Assembly: GCA_964034945.1 (NCBI GenBank)
Contig: OZ035962.1
Coordinates: forward strand, 94,186,784 to 94,250,783
Direction of reading: 5' to 3'
DNA length: 64,000 nucleotides
Origin: Chrysopilus asiliformis
Taxonomy: Eukaryota; Arthropoda; Insecta; Diptera; Rhagionidae
Shown here: piece after piece, positions 24,980 to 37,800 of the stretch
Position numbering within the stretch: the first letter of the stretch is position 1
How the letters are laid out: each line of letters opens with the position of its first letter
Notes under the pieces: model-generated
The model's database searches: none
Seen by the model: only the letters and a program-made list of their open reading frames with translations
Told to the model about the DNA's origin: nothing
Position numbers and translations under genes: made by a program

Positions 24980-25535
24980 AGGTAAGGATACACGACGAGA
25001 GACTTTGGTCTCTGAGACCAAAAATTTCGCCTCTGGATACAAAGAGACCTGTGTATACACTTCGGAGACCGGAGATTTATCTCCAAGTACAAGTCTCTCG
25101 GGTTTCTTGGGAGACTTAAGTCTCTTGCCGTGTAGCTACTCTTTTTAATGCGTCTCCGGTCTTCAAAACGTTTTGATATCTATCTCTTGGTCTCAGGAGA
25201 CGAATTTTGACATTTCAGGAAATAGTTTTGTGGGAACGAGAATTTGTTTCGTTGTTTTGAGTTTAAAGGTAAATTTTTATAAAGAAAAAAAGTGTTTTAT
25301 ATATTTTATTATATTTTAGATTAGTGATATTGTTGTTATGCTTAGAGATGAGATACCTGCGTCGTGTATGCATTCCAGAGACTTTGCTTTGAGAGACTTT
25401 TTAGTAAAGGTCTCCGGAGATCTATTTTTTGATCTCCAGACTTAAATGTCTCTGAACGTGTATACACTTTAGAGATTTTTGCCTTTTGTACCCTGGAGAC
25501 CAGAGACCAAAGTCTCTCATCGTGTATCCTTACCT
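24980..25535. mobile_element. 556-bp Harbinger-like MITE
   Basis: The inverted ends are AGGTAAGGATACACGACGAG and (opposite strand) AGGTAAGGATACACGATGAG. TTA flanks it at 24,977-24,979 and 25,536-25,538. The interior is rich in GAGACC/GGTCTC motifs spread over both arms. Confidence 0.75.
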
Positions 25536-25539
25536 TTAG

Positions 25540-26000
25540 AGCTGTTGGATACCAAGTGCGGAGCGTTTCCATAGTGTGCGATTTTTAGAGACAGTCAACC
25601 AAATTAAGATACTTTTCTCTCTATCCACAGTACAATCTGCAATTTTTTTGGAAGGACATAAAAACTTTTCAAAATAAAACAAATCCCTTTTCAATGTTTT
25701 TATTTTAATTAATAATTAATACATTTATGTAAAAATAGTGTGTAGCTAATTATTATAATTGTTGGTTGTGTTTATTGATTATAATAATTTCTTTTATTAG
25801 TGTTATATACGAATTATCCTCCGGGTTACTCCATTCAAAAAAAATGATTGGTAAATAATGAAAATTAAAAAAAATATATTTTCAGTTCCAAAATTTAATC
25901 TACAGGCATTCGTTTTTAATTTAATGCATGCGATTTAGTTACTGCTGTTGCTGCACAAAGCTGTTTATCAAAAATTTGTTCAACAAATTTTCAAATTTTT
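25540..26000. other. intergenic, no gene seen
   Basis: An AT-rich spacer between the MITE and the 3' end of GstS1. Several TTTATT stretches could act as further downstream minus-strand poly(A) signals for GstS1. Confidence 0.4.
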
Positions 26001-26006
26001 TTTATT
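26001..26006 (-). terminator. GstS1 poly(A) signal
   Basis: TTTATT on the + strand reads AATAAA on the gene strand, about 160 bases beyond the GstS1 stop. It is the nearest canonical signal. Confidence 0.45.
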
Positions 26007-26166
26007 ATCGACATTACAAAAATATAGACACGATTTAGATAATTTTTCGATGCTTTAGCATTTTCTTAATTAAAATTTACCAATAATGTTTTCATTAAAA
26101 TGTGAATGATTCGCAAAAATTGCTGTATGTTTTATGTGTGTAATGAGTGGATTTTTTGATGTGTTT

Positions 26167-27448
<1,282 letters not shown>

Positions 27449-27457
27449 GCTGATTTC

Positions 27458-30400
27458 CTGAAAGGTATAAAGGGGGAAAAACGAATTAAACAAAAATTTA
27501 ATTCCCACAGTTTAATTTTTCAGATAAAAAATTTCTGGAAACATTAACCCCAAATTAAATTAAATAATTGCGTTAAAACAAGTAGGAACTTTCCGAATAA
27601 TTTACAACTCATCGTATTTTTGATATTTGTTGTTTTATATTACATTATCGCTATCTGATGTGTAAACAAAACAATTATGGCGTATGTGGAGTGATTAGAC
27701 ACATTACAACCTTATTTTTGTATTGTCATAAATCATACAGGAAAGTTCTTATCTATGAGCAATTGAAAAAATGAATTGCAAAAAAAAAAACCTTTTCCTG
27801 CCAAATTCTAAAAATAAGGTGGTTTTTGGAGCTATTTTTAAGGAAAATATGATTTTTTGTACATACATATATTTTGTTATGGTTTTTTACGTATATGTCT
27901 GAATTTATGTTGCTGTAATAAGCGAAAATTGGTCAAGGTCAGAAAAGTTTGATGGTTTTTTTTTGATATTTTGTGAAATGTAGCAAAATAATCTGTTATT
28001 TATAAATCTCATTTTTTTGAAAAAAAAAAATTGTTTCTTTTTCGAAAATATCGTTCAATTAAATCTATAAATTTATCGATATTTTCGAAAAAGAAACGCA
28101 AAATTATGCAAAAATATTATTAAGCATTCTAGGGAGAAGAAAAGGATTAGTCTGATTTTGATCATTCAAAAACTAAATCCTTTTTTACAAACAAAACCTC
28201 ATATATAGAGCACAGACCAGATTTTCATTTAAAAAAATCCATTTGTATAGGGGAGGGAGGTGTAGTGCGATCGGATTTTCATGTATGATTGAGTTATGTA
28301 AAATTATATTCTAAGCCCCTTCCGGCTTTATACATTTTTCGATACGACTCATCGTTTTCGAGAAAATCGCAAAAAACTTGTTTCTTCTGTATGTTGGAGG
28401 GGGGAGGTATGATCCCATTTTGATGGAGGATTTCGAGATATCGAGGTTCGAGTTACCGAAGATAATATAGGAAAACCTCGGGTTATCGAGGTCGATGATG
28501 ATTGGTGATGCATATTTTGGGATTATATAAAAATAAAAACCTGAAATTGTTTATTTACTTATACAATATCGCTACAGCACAGATGCAACAATATTTGCTC
28601 GAAAGTGTTAAAAAAGTACATAATATAAAGAAAAACTAACAAAGGATTCCAGAATTTAACCACTTAATAATGTAATGGTGAAAATGTTAAATGAGGCCTT
28701 CAGCGAAATAACGGACTAAGCCACATGTCGAAATCGTGAGTTTTTTTGTGTTTGAATCACTATTGCGAGTGAGTTTTTAGATAAAATTGTTTGGATGCAC
28801 AAAAGAACATTTCAACATTGAGTAATAAAGTCCACAGAATGTTTTTTTTTCCAAAAATTTACAGTCAATAATAGTACAAAAGTGGAAAAGCTTCAAAAAC
28901 TCGATTATGTGGCTTGGTCCACTTTTGCTCTCATCGCCTCAAATATGGCATTTTAACCCTTAGAGGCACAGAAAAATAGCAAATCTTTTCACCCTTCCGG
29001 CACTCGAAAAAATTTTTTTTCTGATTTTTTTAGTGGTACCATTTTAAAGTATCATACGGCAATGAAAGACGGTTTAATTGGTGGTACAATTTTGATACCA
29101 CCGTGCAGTATTTGTTACAAAAAAGGTGGTACATCGCGTGTACCACCAAGCCTTTAAGGGTTAAAGGAACCAAATCGAAAGACATCAACTTTTTTGGACT
29201 AATTTTGTGCGAATTTTGCTACCACGACTTCTATTCTCTACATTACCTTCGCCCAGAATTTTCTTGAAATTGTGGTTAGAAGTGATTTTAAATATCTTTG
29301 CTATGCATCATTTTGACGATCATTTGGAGTTTTTTCGACATTCCCGAAAATAGTGGAATCTTTCGCCAATTTCTTAATATTAATATGTCAATCGTGTCAT
29401 AAGATATTAAATTATACAACAAATTTTGAATATATTTATTAAAAAAAGTTTTCCGTCCGAAAATTGGATGCGAAAGCTAGTTTCAAATATATTATTGTCA
29501 ATGTATTAAAAACTTTGATTTGTTAATTGAAATATGAAGATAATTAAAAAGAATTAACAATAGGTACCGAATCGATACAGTTGGAAAACAATCAGTAAAC
29601 CCAGTAAGACTGTAAAATTATTTGTTACGATTTTAAGTTTCTAATTGCTATCACGCAAAGAAAAATATTCCGTTTTAACAATTTTTTAATTGGAAATTGT
29701 GGAATAAACATGAAATAGAGGTAGAATTCGGGTATTTGGTTCAGCGATTTAGTTAATTATGTTTAATTTGGCATTTCAGATTGTGTTTTGATAGTTTTTT
29801 GTGATTTTTGTTGTGATATTATTTCAAGAAGTTACAATTTTTATCTTATTTTTGTGGCCTATAATAACGTGAAAGTTAAATTAAACAGAAAAACAGTTTG
29901 TGTAATCAATAAAACTGCTAAAAATCATCAAATTCTCATTGTATTCGTGTATGTGTTCAACAAGTATGAAAAAATTATACAACTTTTCGTGTTCTGAATG
30001 TGATTTGAATATAAATTGAATTTTAATTCTATTATTTGGTAATGTTTAAAAAAAAAATTAAAATTCAAGTACAAGAATCCCCAATAGAATAAGTTTGAAT
30101 CCAATGAATAAAACCGGTTAAAAATTTACTAAGGGTCGTCCCAATTACCGGTTTTTCAAAACTTGTCCCTATGAAACCTTCACAATTGGGTTTTTGCTGC
30201 ATTTGTGCACTTTTATACTTTAAGATACAATTTCAAGGTCTCCAGTAATGAATAATTTTTGTTATACATCTTCATTCTTCATTTCGTATTTATCTGACCA
30301 CAATGGAAATCATGGAAGTGCCTCGAAGTGAGTTTTCTGAAATCCATTCAACTGAAACGAATGCATTCAATGTCTAAAATTTTATTTAATGTTCCATTGA

Positions 30401-31025
30401 AGCCTGAAATTGGCCACTTATTGAGGTAATTTTGTTATTATTTAATTGACATGTAATAGAATAAAGAACTGCATTCAATATGGGCTTAAAATGTGGATAG
30501 AAGAATTATTTTTTATGCTAATTTCGAAGTTTATTTATAGCGTTTCGGAGACAACACTTTTATCATATTTATTCGTAGTTTGGAGACGTAAAACAAATTT
30601 CACAACAACAAAATTAATTCTATGATTGCGCAATAAATAGATTAGAAATTCTAGTAGTCAGATCACAAAGCCTGATAACATGAATTTCGGTGATCAACAT
30701 TGAAATTTTGTAAACCTTGAAAGTATTTCTGAACAAAGTTTTATCAGCAATTGTTGCCACTCACTGAGATGATGTTACAGCAATTTTTCAACCATTATCA
30801 CTTTAAATTTTTGTGATTGACGTATTCAACACGTATTCAATTTTGTACCACGCAAATTTTTTTTTCCCTTTTAAGGAGAGAATGGTTACATTTTTTCGAA
30901 TCCTCGCTATAAAAACGATTATACACTCACAGAAACACTATTTTTTTAAATATCCTTTTGAAAAATTTAAATAATCCTTTTCCATGAAATTTTTAGTAAT
31001 ATTTGAAGTTGGATTTTGTTCTTAC
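27458..31025 (-). other. GstS1: GstS1 5' untranslated intron
   Basis: Inferred from a donor AAAAAG|GTAAG at 31,026/31,025 and the acceptor before the GstS1 start. The 3.6-kb stretch holds a piggyBac-like MITE (28,957-29,160), MITE-like text with ATCGAGGTTCGAGTTA at about 28,420-28,520, family A-like ORF-free sequence near 28,240-28,410, and a foldback (ATTTTCGAAAAAGAAAC) near 28,035-28,095. Otherwise it is AT-rich sequence. Confidence 0.55.
28957..29160. mobile_element. 204-bp piggyBac-like MITE
   Basis: The ends are CCCTTAGAGGCACAG and (opposite strand) CCCTTAAAGGCTTGG. TTAA is duplicated at 28,953-28,956 and 29,161-29,164. Three GGTGGTAC-type motifs lie inside. Confidence 0.7.
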
Positions 31026-31746
31026 CTTTTTTGTGCCTTAACCCTTTAATGAATTTGAACAAACTGCCCGCGCCAGTCGCACCCGGCGTACTTTATATAC
31101 AGCACAAATACCGGCAAATAAAGGCTTTGACCTCTCTCTTTCGGATTTATTCTCTCTGCAAAAGTTCAACAATTCAGTAAAATACTTTCAATAGTGTTGA
31201 AATTCCCGTATTATACGGATAGAGGGAACTAAATCGATCAAAGCTCTCAATTAAGAATAGAAATAAAGTTGAAAAGCCTTCGTTAATTTTTTATAATTTC
31301 AATGTAGAAGTAATGATCGCTCTTTCTGTAAGTAACAACACCCACTATTTGAAAAGTGATTTTAATTAAGCTTTTTGTGCTTAAATTGATGAACTTAAAT
31401 CACTTTGGTGCTCAGTGGGAGAAGTGTTAGTAATACTATTGAAAAAAATTATTTTGTCTACTATATTTTCTATAGAAGTGTATATATTTTTTACAGAGTA
31501 TTTGAGACGTAGAAATGTGGCATTTTTCAGATATTCCGTTTTGACCACCAGAGATGGACACAAATTCCGTGGATTTGATGGGACTTTTGTTCGTCCCACT
31601 GTTGAGCTCTTTTCATCTTTGCAGAAGATGCGACTTCCTCGACCAATTAGTTTTATGCAAATTAAAGATTTTTTTTCCCTGTCGCTACATTTTTCTATGA
31701 TTAACACACAAAAGAAAGAATTATTTCCGACTGTTAACTTTGCGAG
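30303..31746 (+). CDS. candidate two-exon fragment of an unrecognised gene
   Basis: Tentative. An ATG in good context at 30,303 opens eight codons (MEIMEVPR) that end in a strong donor, CGAA|GTGAGT (30,327/30,328). An acceptor TTTTTACAG at 31,496 opens exon 31,497-31,746 in the matching phase (A plus AG gives Lys, then YLRRRNVAFF). The second exon reads VLTTRDGHKFRGFDGTFVRP and LQKMRLPRPISFMQI, which looks more protein-like than its surroundings. It ends in a possible donor, GCGAG|GTGAGG. I do not recognise a family, and no third exon or stop could be joined. It overlaps the GstS1 promoter region on the opposite strand. It may be chance. Confidence 0.2.
31026..31099 (-). promoter_or_regulatory. 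GstS1: probable GstS1 core promoter and noncoding first exon
   Basis: On the minus strand TATATAAAG occupies 31,099-31,091. An initiator-like GCAGTTTG has its A at 31,065, 34 bases downstream of the TATA start. The putative exon 31,065-31,026 is more GC-rich than its surroundings and ends AAAAAG|GTAAG. The orientation, spacing and donor all fit a transcript that splices to the acceptor just before the GstS1 start codon. Transcript evidence is not available here. Confidence 0.6.
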
Positions 31747-31749
31747 GTG

Positions 31750-32180
31750 AGGGTGCTTTTGACTTCTAAATTGAAGAAATTTCTTGTATGGTCTGATAAA
31801 TTCTATTCGGACTGTCGTTTTTGAGTTTCTTTTGGAAATTTCATATTCAGTTATAAAAAAGGTTTTTATGTCTACTTGCTCGAAATTTTGACCAAAAATA
31901 TTCGAAGTAGCACTCTACTTTTACTAAAATTTTAGAATATCATAAGATCTTTAACTAACATTTTTGACAAATTTAAAATTAGTCGGTTTGGGTATTTTCT
32001 TAGAACCGAGACTATCCGTACCCTAAGCTACATGTTTGAAATATTTTAAATATGCTATGAATATCATTTATGAAACTAAGGTATTTTAATTTATACTCTA
32101 GTTTTTAAAGAATTTGGAAAGCCAATTTTATTATTCACCCCTTTTCTGCTATCTTTTATGAAGCAATTGTGATTTGGTCC
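31750..32180. other. intergenic, no gene seen
   Basis: AT-rich sequence without supported features, between the candidate exon and the palindromic element at 32,184. Confidence 0.4.
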
Positions 32181-32183
32181 TCA

Positions 32184-32630
32184 CATTGAATATGTACAAA
32201 TATAGAAGAATAATGATTAGTTTTCACCTTGGGCCGATGGTGGCGATAGTGTCTGCGGTTCAAGTATTAAATAAAAATCCCCCAAACTTAAAGCTTAGGT
32301 ATGTGTATTAACTAAAATACCCTAAAATTTTAAGCACAATGGGAAATTTGTAATCGCAATGATCGCGGTTTATCATTGTGTGCTGTACGTGTTCAGTTCA
32401 TTCCTCGTATGACACCATAAGAATCAACGCAACACCGCTTTGCTTCTTAAATGTGTGCGTGCTTTTTGGTCTGGGATATTTGTGGGGAAATTCTCAATTT
32501 GAATCTAAACTAAAAGCTACAATATTACATAAAAATGAGAGAGAAAGAACGATTATTAGCCTCACTATCGCAACCATCGGCCCAAGGTGAAAACTAATCA
32601 TTATTCTTCTATATTTGTACATATTCAATG
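32184..32630. mobile_element. 447-bp element with long inverted ends and 7-bp target duplication
   Basis: The inverted ends start CATTGAATATGTACAAATAT and pair for about 68 bases with only a few mismatches. GTCCTCA is duplicated at 32,177-32,183 and 32,631-32,637. CA...TG termini with a 7-bp duplication are also seen at 40,795-42,780. P-superfamily elements have 7-8 bp duplications, but class assignment here is only a guess. Confidence 0.75.
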
Positions 32631-32637
32631 GTCCTCA

Positions 32638-34910
32638 CTAAGTGCTAGGTTGTTGTCTGAGATAATTTTCTTCCCACTCAAATTTATCACCCCATTTTCT
32701 CGCAGCTCTCCCCCTCCTGTTTTCACTATTATCACTCTGTAGAGATTTTGATCCAGGTTTTGAAAATGTGAAGGTCTGGTTTTTTGTTCTACTTTTTAAA
32801 AACAGAAAGCTGCAGGCAAGGGGTCGGCAAGAATTTTTCGAGGGGAGGAGGGCATGATCTGAACTATACTAAATACCCCCCCCCCCCCCCCCCCTCTTCC
32901 TTTCCTATCATCGCCAATGGCTGCAGGCCTACTCAAGACGATTAAAAGACTCACTGATGAACAAAATCGTAGTATTAAAATTTAAAAGATTGTTCTATAA
33001 AATTTTTAAGCGACAGTACCGGCATTATTAACGGGCACGACAGAAATAGAATGCGAAAGTTGTGTGTATAACAACACCTTGAAAAGGTCTCCAGGTATCA
33101 ATGGCCGGATATTATTTACGCGGCGCTACAGCTTAAGGCGAATTAAAAACAGTTCTTGACTTGGATCGTCGCTTTGCTGGAATTTTATAATCCGATAGTG
33201 TAGAAATGTAGGAAAATTAGAAGTGTCTACCCTTTTCTTTACCTTTCGTACTTCTACACCTTTTCGTAATCCGCAAATTCACTTCAGTCCATCTATGGTG
33301 GTGATAAAAGGCGCCATAATAAATAAATATCTTCTTTGATTTGGTTTTTATTGTGAATCATCGGCTTAGGTGCAGATATGTCGAACCATATTCAGTTCTA
33401 GAAATAGCAAACACACCTGAAGTAACACATAATAAATAAATAAATAAAGAATTGCGTATAGAAATGGGTTGGATTGCACCAGACTTGGAACTTCAGTTTA
33501 AGATTCAGGTTTGTCTGTGAATGGCAAGTCAAAAAGGAAAAATATGATGGTCTGTCTCAATTTAGGGCACAAGACAGAAAATCCATGTCTGGAGTTTGTA
33601 TTTTTCGAAAATGTTTTTATGCCATATGTATTCATATGTATTCATATGGGGGGTCTTAATTAGACCCAGAACTGCGCGCAAATCCACCAATAACTAGAAA
33701 AGAAAGTCAAGAACTGACTTTGTCTGATTTCTTTGCTGAACTTGATTGTGCCAAAGTAAAAGGGTGGAGAAGACATAAATTTGACGAAGATTTACATTCT
33801 GGAGGCAAATAGTCTTAATTAATTGGAATGCTGATTGTAGACTGGTCTCTAATGCTGTATTATGATTCATTATCAATTAAGTTATTCCGCTTGAAAAATT
33901 TAAATTCTGATTAAATGCAAGAAGCAAAAATTTATTCTTACTAAATTTCTTAATATACGCATAAATGACAAACGGTTTTTATTAAATTATTCTACTTGAT
34001 CAGAAAAAAATCAAATCTCAAATCTCCGTTTTTAAAAATAACGTATTGATTTTCTGTACACCAAACTCATCAATTAACCTTCGAATTGTATTGTTTGTAA
34101 ACGATAATGTATCCCATTTATATATTTGCCTTTGTGTGGCAGTAGTTTTTTTTAATGTGAATAATTTATGATTGTCATGCGACATTATTAGTTTTTAATT
34201 TTTATTGATTTTTCGAGAGTTAGTAAAAGTTTCAAAGTTTCTATTATTGAAGCAAATTTTTGACAATTTTTTTTGTTTATTTAATTTAAATTACTTTTGT
34301 TGATCTCAATGTTATTTAAGAAATATCGAAAGAACCTAGATTTTTCTTCATTCACTGAAAAAACAGCCGGCGGGAGGGTTTGAAAAAAAAAAATAATCCT
34401 TCACCGAAGCATAAATCGAAGCATTTTTTCGAAAATCCTGTCTGGTAGATATAAAAAGCTCGTTTTTAAAAAGTTGTTAAGATTCACGATGCTAAAAATA
34501 TATAAAACTCAACTATATTTATAGCAACGTGAATTTGAAGGCAATTAAAGCAGTGTATAGGTCAATTAGTGTATACTATGAAAAAATGTAGGGATGTTGT
34601 TCAGTATGAAAAAATATTTAAATGTTAATTAAAAGAAGAATCGACACTATTATTGTATATCAATGAGGAGATATTTATCTGATGGTTACAGACAAAATGA
34701 AATATTCTTACCTCGCTTCTGTGGGAAATATCTATAAGCGAATAATCGATAGATGCATAGATATTGGTGGCAATCAACAGATAAGATCGTCGTGAGAATG
34801 AAATGCGATCAATGCTAAACGAATTAATCGGTCCTCTGCCCAAAGTCTAAATTTATCTTCGCCACTAATAAGGTTACTAGGCTCTAATAGATAGATTGCT
34901 CGCACGATCA
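32638..34910. other. intergenic, no gene supported
   Basis: Contains a homopolymer of 19 cytosines at 32,876-32,894, which may be an assembly or polymerase-slippage site. Short ORFs at 33,474-33,659 and 34,625-34,843 show no domain. An AT-rich stretch fills 33,880-34,620. Confidence 0.4.
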
Positions 34911-34916
34911 ACAAAA

Positions 34917-35075
34917 GGTGTGATAATCATCGGGGGTTGTTGGTAGAAGTCTGTGAAATCCCAGCAATACGTGAAATAGTAAATTTAGAACCCTAAGGGC
35001 GTCTTCTAAATTTACTTTTCACATATTGTTGGGATTTCACAGACTTCTACCTACAACCCCCGATGATCATCACAC
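34917..35075. mobile_element. palindromic MITE
   Basis: The arms start GTGTGATAATCATCGGGGGT and (opposite strand) GTGTGATGATCATCGGGGGT. They pair for about 70 bases around a short loop near 34,995. A second copy of the tip, CATGATCATCACACC, follows at 35,078-35,092, so the exact right end and the target duplication are uncertain. Confidence 0.6.
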
Positions 35076-35302
35076 TCATGATCATCACACCATAAAGAGG
35101 GGGTGTAATTTGATGTTATCAATGATGCCTAGAACAATTGTACTCGTTAATGTTAATTTGGTGATTCATGATCATTTCAAAGATTAATGAATAATAATCA
35201 GATCACCAATACCTCTGAAAACTGTTAAAATTAGTTGAATTTTGTATAATTATTAAAAAAAAATTTTTGTCTTCATAATAAATTCTGTTAATTATTATTA
35301 TT

Positions 35303-36120
35303 AAAAGCTTTTATTTAGCTCGCTATCTTGTCTGTTTGTCTGTTTGTCTGTTTGTCTGTTTGTCTGTCAGATCAAATCTTGCAACCCAATTTTGACCCAC
35401 TTCCACTTGTCCGATTGACTTGAAATTTTGCACACTTATATAAGTCCGATGACAATACAATATTTTCACTACTTCGTCCTTATAAGGATAACGGAAGGTC
35501 CTGTAAGGATAACGTGATTATCCTTTTCTCCAAATTTTCCGGAAAAAAATCTATCCTGGGGGTTTTTGGGGTCGCTGAATCCGAATCTGTCATTAAAAAG
35601 TCAGTAAGGATAACGGAAGGTCCTGTAAGGATAACGTGATTATCCTTTTCTCCAAATTTTCCGGAAAAAAATCTATCCTGGGGGTTTTTGGGGTCGCTGA
35701 ATCCGAATCTGTCATTAAAAAGTCTGTAAGGATAACGGAAGGTCCTGTAAGGATAACGTGATTATCCTCTTCTCCAAATTTTCCGGAAAAAAATCTATTC
35801 TGGGGGTTTTTGGGGTCGCTGAATCCGAATCTGTCATTAAAAAGTCTGTAAGGATAACGGAAGGTCCTGTAAGGATAACGTGATTATCCTTTTCTCCAAA
35901 TTTCCCGGAAAAAAATCTATTCTGGGGTTTTTGGGGTCGCTGAATCCGAATCTGTCATTAAAAAGTCTGTAAGGATAACGGAATGTCCTGTAAGGATAAC
36001 GTGATTATCCTTTTTCTCAATTGTTCCGGGAAAAAATATATTCTGCGGGTTTTGGGGTTCGCTGAATACGATTCTCAAGTTAAAAAGCCTGTAAGGATAT
36101 CTCAAATGTAAAGCTATATA
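35303..36120 (+). repeat. tandem repeat of about 122 bp, five to six copies
   Basis: AAGGATAACG restarts at 35,484, 35,606, 35,728, 35,850, 35,971 and 36,093, giving periods of 122, 122, 122, 121 and 122. Each unit holds two GTAAGGATAACG motifs, the palindrome-like GGATAACGTGATTATCC, TTTTCCGGAAAA and TTTTTGGGGTCGCTGAATCC. The last copies are the most diverged. A leader at 35,303-35,480 has AAAGCTTTTATTTAGCTCGC, a TGTCTGTT octamer microsatellite and CGATTGACTTGAAATTTTGC. The array may therefore be internal to a larger transposable element. Confidence 0.85.
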
Positions 36121-36146
36121 TTCGAAGACTAAAAAGAACAAAATAA

Positions 36147-36412
36147 AAAAAAATAAAAAAAAAATTTTTAAAAAAAGCTTTTATTAAAAAAAATGCACTA
36201 AAAAGAAAAAAATAATTTTCTGGACGCTGTGTATCACAAATATAAAAGCTTTTAAAAAGCGAGATAAAGCAAAAAACAATAAAATAAACATTTATCTCGC
36301 TTTTTAAAAGCTTTTATATTTGTGATACACAGCGTCCAGAAAATTATTTTTTTCTTTTTAGTGCATTTTTTTTAATAAAAGCTTTTTTTAAAAAAATTTT
36401 TTTTTATTTTTT
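36147..36412. repeat. 266-bp near-perfect palindrome
   Basis: Arms of about 121 bp (36,147-36,268 and 36,291-36,412) surround a 22-base AT loop. The inner arm contains GACGCTGTGTATCACAAATA and AAAGCTTTTAAAAAGCGAG. Related text occurs at 10,255-10,345. It abuts the 122-bp tandem array. Confidence 0.8.
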
Positions 36413-36714
36413 TTTTAAATTGGAATTACTTATTTCGTAAATATGAGGTAGTTGAGGTCATTATTTTTCTTATCGGCATTTTTTTTAAGTAGGCTAGAAA
36501 AAAAGATAAGAAACACGCTAAATAAATATTTTTTATCTTGAGATTAAAAGTTTGATTGGCTCAAGTTAATAGATTATTGCTTATTTTAATATTAAATCGG
36601 TAAAAAAAAATCAATTTAATGAATTTTTAAATGTTAAATATGTTTCGAATGACTTTTTAAAAGTAATGCTATTCCTGTATTATTGTATAATATGATTACC
36701 TGTTTTTAAAATAC

Positions 36715-37800
36715 TTTCCTCTTCTATAAAAATTGTATTCATGACGGAGACCGACTCTAGAACGGGGGCAAGCAAAAAATTTCTGATCAGTACGACATTC
36801 GGTTCAGGTAAAATTATGAGGATCCGTCTGCCCGTTTGTCGAGAACGTGTCGACCTAGCGACTTGAAATTTTTTGTAAATAAGATTTACAAAGATCGTAG
36901 TTTTTTATCAACTTTTGGAAGAACGAATTCATGCCACTTCACACATTGGGACATTTACACACAGTCTTAACACAGGCCGAAAAATGTCATCACACATACC
37001 ACGTTTTACACAGGGTTATCAGACGGAGGCAAAATTCGTTTCACATACGTCAAAAAAATGGTCGTAACACAGGTTATCACACGGTGTGTAAACACAAATT
37101 CTGTCACAATTTAAGTTATCAGACGGTGTTAACTGGTGTGACAATTTTGTGACGTCAAAATTACGTCAGTCATCACACGTGTGACGGTTTTGTGTGCTCG
37201 TCTGATGCTAGCTTAACGGTAGCTATTACATTTTTTTTTGAGAAAATACAGCTTTTCAAAATTTTAAGACACCTATGCGCTTTTTGGGAAAAATTAATAT
37301 AATAGGATTTAAAGGATGTAATATTTGTTTACGTTTTTTGCTTAACGGTTTTTTGTACCCCTAATGGTTCTCAAGATATTTGAAAAAAATTCAGTTTTTT
37401 GAAAATCTCTCGAAAACTATGCACTTTCATGTAAAAATGTATATCACCAAATTTATAGGAAATAAATTTTTTTAAATTTTTCGCTCTAACGGTTTATACG
37501 TATCTCTAAGGCACTTGGCACATCGAATGCGAATTCGCACCGCATTGAGAAAAAGTTCAAACTTACCAAGCGATCTTATATTGTATGTAATCTACATGAG
37601 TTCTAATTTTGCAGAGACTGCAATTTTGGGAAGGCCGCATTGTTACGTAATACAAAATTAGAGCTCATGTAGATGACATATGATATAAGATCGTGTGGTA
37701 AACTTGAACTTTTTCGCAATGCGGTGCGAATTCGCATTCGGTGTGCCAAGTGCCTAAGGGTTCTATTATATTTAAAAATATATAAAATTTATCGAAAATT
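36715..37800 (+). repeat. dispersed repeat family B with two insertions
   Basis: The copy begins TATTGTATTC... near ATGACGGAGACCGACTCTAG and follows the ECHDC3-intron copy (GTCGACCTAGCGACTTGAAA, GTTCTCAAGATATTTG). It is interrupted at about 36,920-37,207 by an unrelated segment rich in TCACAC and GTTATCAGACGG, and at 37,510-37,754 by a Harbinger-like MITE. Confidence 0.6.
37510..37754. mobile_element. 245-bp Harbinger-like MITE
   Basis: The inverted ends are GGCACTTGGCACATCGAATG and (opposite strand) GGCACTTGGCACACCGAATG. The pairing continues through GCGAATTCGCACCGCA. TAA is duplicated at 37,507-37,509 and 37,755-37,757. Removal restores the family B text (CTCTAA/GGTTCT). Confidence 0.8.

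Noticed and set aside
28440..28490. tRNA B-box-like GGTTCGAGTTACCG, also near 63,105
   Set aside because: No matching A box or cloverleaf could be drawn, and the motif belongs to a repeated pogo-like element.
32876..32894. Run of 19 cytosines as a regulatory element
   Set aside because: A homopolymer of this length is more likely slippage or assembly noise, with no associated feature.
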